DNA of 37,022 nucleotides from positions 1-37,022 of the forward strand of contig JAUVAS010000019.1 in assembly GCA_030591585.1 (NCBI GenBank), given 5' to 3'. A program made the position numbers and the translations under genes. The stretch is from Flavobacterium sp. (GTDB taxonomy: Bacteria; Bacteroidota; Bacteroidia; Flavobacteriales; Flavobacteriaceae). Shown piece by piece: positions 33,838 to 37,022 of this stretch (within the stretch, counting starts at the first letter, position 1; each line of letters starts with the position of its first letter). The notes under the pieces are model-generated. The model saw only the letters and a list, made by a program, of their open reading frames with translations. It made no database searches and was not told the origin of the DNA.

Positions 33838-35238
33838 ATGAAAACTTTAAAATATTTTAAACTAATTATCCTAATACTTGTAGCAAGCTTTGTAGTTTCT
33901 TGTGTACAGGATGATGATTATGATGTTCCTAATATAGAGGTTGAATCTCCTGTTTTAAGCGGGACTCAAATAACAATAGGGGCTCTTAAACAATTGTTGT
34001 TACAGGAGCAAGAAAATAACGGCAATAATATACTAGCTATAGAAGATGATTTTTATACAACTGGATATGTAATTTCTAACGACGAATTCGGAAATTTTTA
34101 CGAAGAGTTAATTATTCAAGATGAAAAAGAAAATCCAACCACAGGAGTAAAAGTGCTTATAGATGTTAGCCCATTATACATAACGTACGAATTTGGAAGA
34201 AAAACACATATACAACTTCAAGGGCTTGCTGTAGGTTTAGATAGCGGCGTATTAACTATTGGAACACGAAGCGGAAATAGTCTTGAGAATATTGGCTTTA
34301 GTCAAATGGAAGAATATGTAAAAAGAGATGTTGAGGTTGAAGAAATTATTCCATTACCATTGAATATTTCAGATTTTGATGATGATAAAACCAACTTATA
34401 TATAAGACTTACAGATGTGCAGTTTAACCGTAATGAAGTTTTAGGTGAAAATAGAATGACGTATGCAGCAGAACCTGGAGATGATTTTGACGGTGAGCGA
34501 ACATTGGAAGATTGCCAAGAAAACACATCAGTAATTTTCAGCACAAGTACTTTTGCAGATTTTAAAGCAGTATTATTACCTCAAGAAAGAGGGAGTTTAG
34601 ACGGAATTTTAACATACAACTATTTTGGAGACACATTTAATATAGTAGTAAATTCTCCAGCAACTATCAATTTTGATAATGAAGACCGTTGCGATCCAGA
34701 TTTCTTTTTCTGTACTACAGAAAGTGGAGGAGGAACAGCATTTTATAATGAAGCCTTCGAAGCTTTTAACTCTATTGAAGAGTATGTTGATGCGGGTTGG
34801 ACAAACGTAAATGTAAGTGGCGGAAATACCCTTTGGGAAATAGGAAATTTTAATAATAGTAACTATGCCCAAATATCTGGATTTAATACTGGAGAAAACG
34901 AGATTGATGTTTGGTTGGTAACACCTTCAATTAATATGGATACTACCACTAAAGAAGAATTATTATTCGATATTCAGGCTAATTATGATAATGGAACTAT
35001 TTTAAGCGTATTAATTTCTACAGACTTTACGGGAGACGTTACTACAGCTAACTGGGAACTTCTAGACGCTACAATCCCTGTTGGACCTTCAGGAGGGTTT
35101 GGAGATTTTGAACCTGTTGGGCCAATTAATATTTCTTGTATTGATGGAACTATAAATATTGCATTCTTATATGAAGGATCTGACCCAAATGCTACAACAA
35201 GATACCACGTTGATAATATACAAATAACAGGAAATTAA
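33838..35238 (+). CDS. DUF5689 surface lipoprotein with C-terminal choice-of-anchor-like domain
   Basis: This 466-residue protein has a lipoprotein signal with Cys22 (VVSC) followed by VQDDDYD, matching the flavobacterial surface-export pattern. Residues about 40-285 are DUF5689: beta-rich, with YTTGYVISNDEFGNFYEELI (OB-fold-like, as in nuclease-associated OB domains) and ending near RCDPDFFFC. Residues about 300-466 form a jelly-roll domain of choice-of-anchor-J type (FNEAFEAFNS, GWTNVNVSGG, WLVTPSINM, YHVDNIQI). It follows the receptor gene by 51 nt and is presumably cotranscribed. A role as a surface ligand-binding partner of the receptor is inferred from position and fold. Confidence 0.88.
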   Translation: MKTLKYFKLIILILVASFVVSCVQDDDYDVPNIEVESPVLSGTQITIGALKQLLLQEQENNGNNILAIEDDFYTTGYVISNDEFGNFYEELIIQDEKENPTTGVKVLIDVSPLYITYEFGRKTHIQLQGLAVGLDSGVLTIGTRSGNSLENIGFSQMEEYVKRDVEVEEIIPLPLNISDFDDDKTNLYIRLTDVQFNRNEVLGENRMTYAAEPGDDFDGERTLEDCQENTSVIFSTSTFADFKAVLLPQERGSLDGILTYNYFGDTFNIVVNSPATINFDNEDRCDPDFFFCTTESGGGTAFYNEAFEAFNSIEEYVDAGWTNVNVSGGNTLWEIGNFNNSNYAQISGFNTGENEIDVWLVTPSINMDTTTKEELLFDIQANYDNGTILSVLISTDFTGDVTTANWELLDATIPVGPSGGFGDFEPVGPINISCIDGTINIAFLYEGSDPNATTRYHVDNIQITGN

Positions 35239-35253
35239 ACACAAAATATTTCT

Positions 35254-35301
35254 GGAGCACTAAAAAAAGCTGTCTATATAGATAGCTTTTTTTAGTGCTC
35301 C
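35254..35301. terminator. Very long terminator hairpin
   Basis: Two 23-nt arms (35254-35276 and 35279-35301) pair throughout with a single G-T wobble, around a nominal 2-nt loop. The inner part resembles a normal terminator (AAAAAAAGCT / AGCTTTTTTT) and is extended by the outer arms GGAGCACT / AGTGCTCC. It ends the receptor-DUF5689 unit. Confidence 0.85.
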
Positions 35302-35444
35302 AATTTAGTTAGCAAACCAATTTTTTTTTGTTTCTTGGTTAAAGAATTATATAGTATAAAAAACAAAAAAGTAAGCAGATTAATAATCCATTAAAAAAAC
35401 GTTAACTTTATAAAAAATTGTTCCGCTATTTATATTTATTGATA

Positions 35445-37022
35445 ATGAAAAAAATACTACTCTATTTATTATTCTGTATACCTACATTACTTATTGCACA
35501 GCAGGTTGAGCTCTTTCAGCAATTTAATGGAAAGTATGATTTTACTGCATTTGGGAATACTTTAAATGCGTCTCCAAATCCTTGTTTCCTTCAACCAAGT
35601 AGTACTGCTGATTTGAATTTAGGCCCCACTGAAACCTTATTGTCAGCTCATTTGTATTGGTCAGGACCGTGGCCATCCCCAAATGGGGGTGACCTAGATG
35701 TTACCCTTAATGGTATTCCGATAACTGCTTCGAGAACTTTTAGTTTAACGTCTGGAGTGGGTAATGACTATTTTGCGGCCTATGCAGAAGTTACTAATAT
35801 TATTGCTTTGAATGGAAATGGAACGTATACTTTTGCAGATCTTGATATTGATCTAGCTGCCAGTGGTGCTTGTGGTAACGGTACAGATTTTGGTGGTTGG
35901 GCAGTTTATGTTATATACGAAGATCCGGCATTATTGTTAAATCAAATGAGTCTTTTTGACGGACTTGAATATATATCTGCTACTAATCCTTCATTGGAAA
36001 TTATCTTGACCAATATTGAGGTAAGCTCCGATGATTTTTCCAAAATAGGCTTTTTGGCGTGGGAAGGTGATTCTGGAATTGCAGTTAATGAAACTCTTCT
36101 TATTAATGGAATTTTAATTGATAATCCTCCGCTTAACCCGGGAGATAATGCTTTTAATGGTACCAATAGTTATACAAATTCAAATGCGTTGTACAATATG
36201 GATTTGGATTTTTATCCCTTGGAAGGCATTATACAACCTGGAGATGTTAGTATAACAATCAATTTAACTTCCTCACAGGATTTTGTGATGGTTAATAATA
36301 TTATTACCAATGTTAATTCCGAAATACCTGATGCAACCATTAGCATTGACAATATCGGAGTTTTTTGTTCAGATAGTAGTTTAGAGGTTGATTATACAGT
36401 TTATAACGTTAATAGCACGGCTCCTTTACCTGCAAATGCACCCATTGCTTTTTATGCTGATAATGTATTAATTGGTCAAACACAAACAACAGTAGAGTTA
36501 CCTATTGATGGCTCCGAAAGTGGAACGATATCTTTGTTTATTCCAGTAGGAACCCCTATAGTTTTTACATTGAAGGCAGTCGTGGATGATGATGGTACTG
36601 GAAATGGGATTATACTTGAAACAGATGAAACTAATAATGAATTTGAAATTATTATTGATTTAAACCTTGAAGGGTTGGATTTGGGCCCTGATATTGTTAG
36701 TTGTTTTGGTGATATTATTATTTTAGATGCTGATGTAGGTGACCCTGACTTTGTTTATCAATGGTTTTTTAATGGAATAATAATTCCAGGAGCGACAAAT
36801 CCTACGTATCCAGCTACTCAAACAGGGACTTATTATGTAGAAGCATTTGAAGGGGTTTGTTTCGTTTCAGATGAAATATTAGTCAATCTTGACCTACAAC
36901 CTATAGCTGTTGTTCCCGATGATCTTATTTTATGCGATGAGGTTCCCAATGATGGTTTTTCAGAGTTTGATTTAACGGTACGTGATGTTCAGATTATTAA
37001 TGGTCAGGTTGATACATTTGTA
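35445..37022 (+). CDS. Large modular secreted protein, probable type IX secretion substrate (3' truncated)
   Basis: The frame is open from ATG 35445 to the window end (526 residues). A signal peptide (MKKILLYLLFCIPTLLIAQ) precedes a large N-terminal beta-rich domain (about 25-290), with LLSAHLYWSGPWPS and FGGWAVYVIYEDPALLLNQM. A CARDB-like domain follows (about 298-405, SLEVDYTVYNV...DETNNEFEI), then an Ig-like domain (about 410-480, GPDIVSCFGDIIILDADVG, YQWFFNG, GTYYVEA). The window closes in LILCDEVPNDGFSEFDLTV, the start of the repeat type found in flavobacterial proteins that end with a type B T9SS sorting domain. The C-terminal sorting domain itself is outside the window, so the secretion route is inferred. 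Function is probably adhesion or matrix. Confidence 0.85.
   Translation, partial: MKKILLYLLFCIPTLLIAQQVELFQQFNGKYDFTAFGNTLNASPNPCFLQPSSTADLNLGPTETLLSAHLYWSGPWPSPNGGDLDVTLNGIPITASRTFSLTSGVGNDYFAAYAEVTNIIALNGNGTYTFADLDIDLAASGACGNGTDFGGWAVYVIYEDPALLLNQMSLFDGLEYISATNPSLEIILTNIEVSSDDFSKIGFLAWEGDSGIAVNETLLINGILIDNPPLNPGDNAFNGTNSYTNSNALYNMDLDFYPLEGIIQPGDVSITINLTSSQDFVMVNNIITNVNSEIPDATISIDNIGVFCSDSSLEVDYTVYNVNSTAPLPANAPIAFYADNVLIGQTQTTVELPIDGSESGTISLFIPVGTPIVFTLKAVVDDDGTGNGIILETDETNNEFEIIIDLNLEGLDLGPDIVSCFGDIIILDADVGDPDFVYQWFFNGIIIPGATNPTYPATQTGTYYVEAFEGVCFVSDEILVNLDLQPIAVVPDDLILCDEVPNDGFSEFDLTVRDVQIINGQVDTFV

Noticed and set aside
31009-35238. Standard SusC/SusD polysaccharide utilisation locus
   Set aside because: The lipoprotein has no SusD helical repeats, and no glycoside hydrolase or sulfatase is present.
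1-37022. CRISPR arrays, prophage structural genes or insertion sequences
   Set aside because: No regularly spaced repeats, capsid or tail genes, or transposase were seen; the only mobility gene is the tyrosine recombinase.

Overview
The window is from a low-GC member of the Bacteroidota, most likely a Flavobacteriaceae species. Several things point there: promoter -7 boxes of the form TAnnTTTG, lipoproteins with an acidic run after the lipobox Cys (CSSDDD, CVQDDD), TonB-dependent receptors with N-terminal carboxypeptidase-like domains, DUF5689, DUF2752 and DUF3108 proteins, a eukaryote-like isoleucyl-tRNA synthetase, and a type IX-secretion-style adhesin at the right edge. No rRNA, tRNA or CRISPR array is visible.

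Positions 1-4918 look like an accessory island. It holds the 3' end of an RHS-repeat gene with a variable C-terminal domain, a 1-nt-overlapping membrane protein that is a candidate immunity gene, a frameshifted remnant, two unrecognised genes (one membrane, one secreted), and a tyrosine recombinase followed by a strong terminator.

Positions 4992-16498 are mostly core genome. There is a short membrane protein, a secreted carboxypeptidase-regulatory-like protein, a zinc-ribbon protein, an outer-membrane beta-barrel and a small lipoprotein. Then come ileS and a DksA-like gene 1 nt apart, a cluster of three hairpins, and lspA. On the minus strand lie a DUF2752 gene and a tight rimK / aspartoacylase-like / 5-formyl-THF cyclo-ligase operon.

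Positions 16584-26357 hold uvrC and a patatin-BamA fusion 7 nt apart. An aromatic amino acid catabolic block follows: homogentisate dioxygenase and 4-hydroxyphenylpyruvate dioxygenase (tyrosine to maleylacetoacetate), a strong terminator, then a DUF3108 protein, a tryptophan 2,3-dioxygenase and an M23 lipoprotein peptidase.

Positions 26541-35301 hold two related TonB-dependent receptors without SusD partners. The second is divergent from a secreted EEP nuclease and followed by a DUF5689 lipoprotein. I read this as a candidate surface system for nucleic-acid or phosphate scavenging. The window ends inside a large modular secreted protein.

The main points for a second look are the nuclease/receptor/DUF5689 locus; the GVHH (swapped HIGH) motif in the IleRS2-type synthetase, a signature linked to mupirocin hyper-resistance; the RHS C-terminal domain resembling a degenerate phosphodiester glycosidase; a palindromic repeat inside the signal-peptide region of the patatin gene; and an M23 peptidase with HxC in place of HxH.
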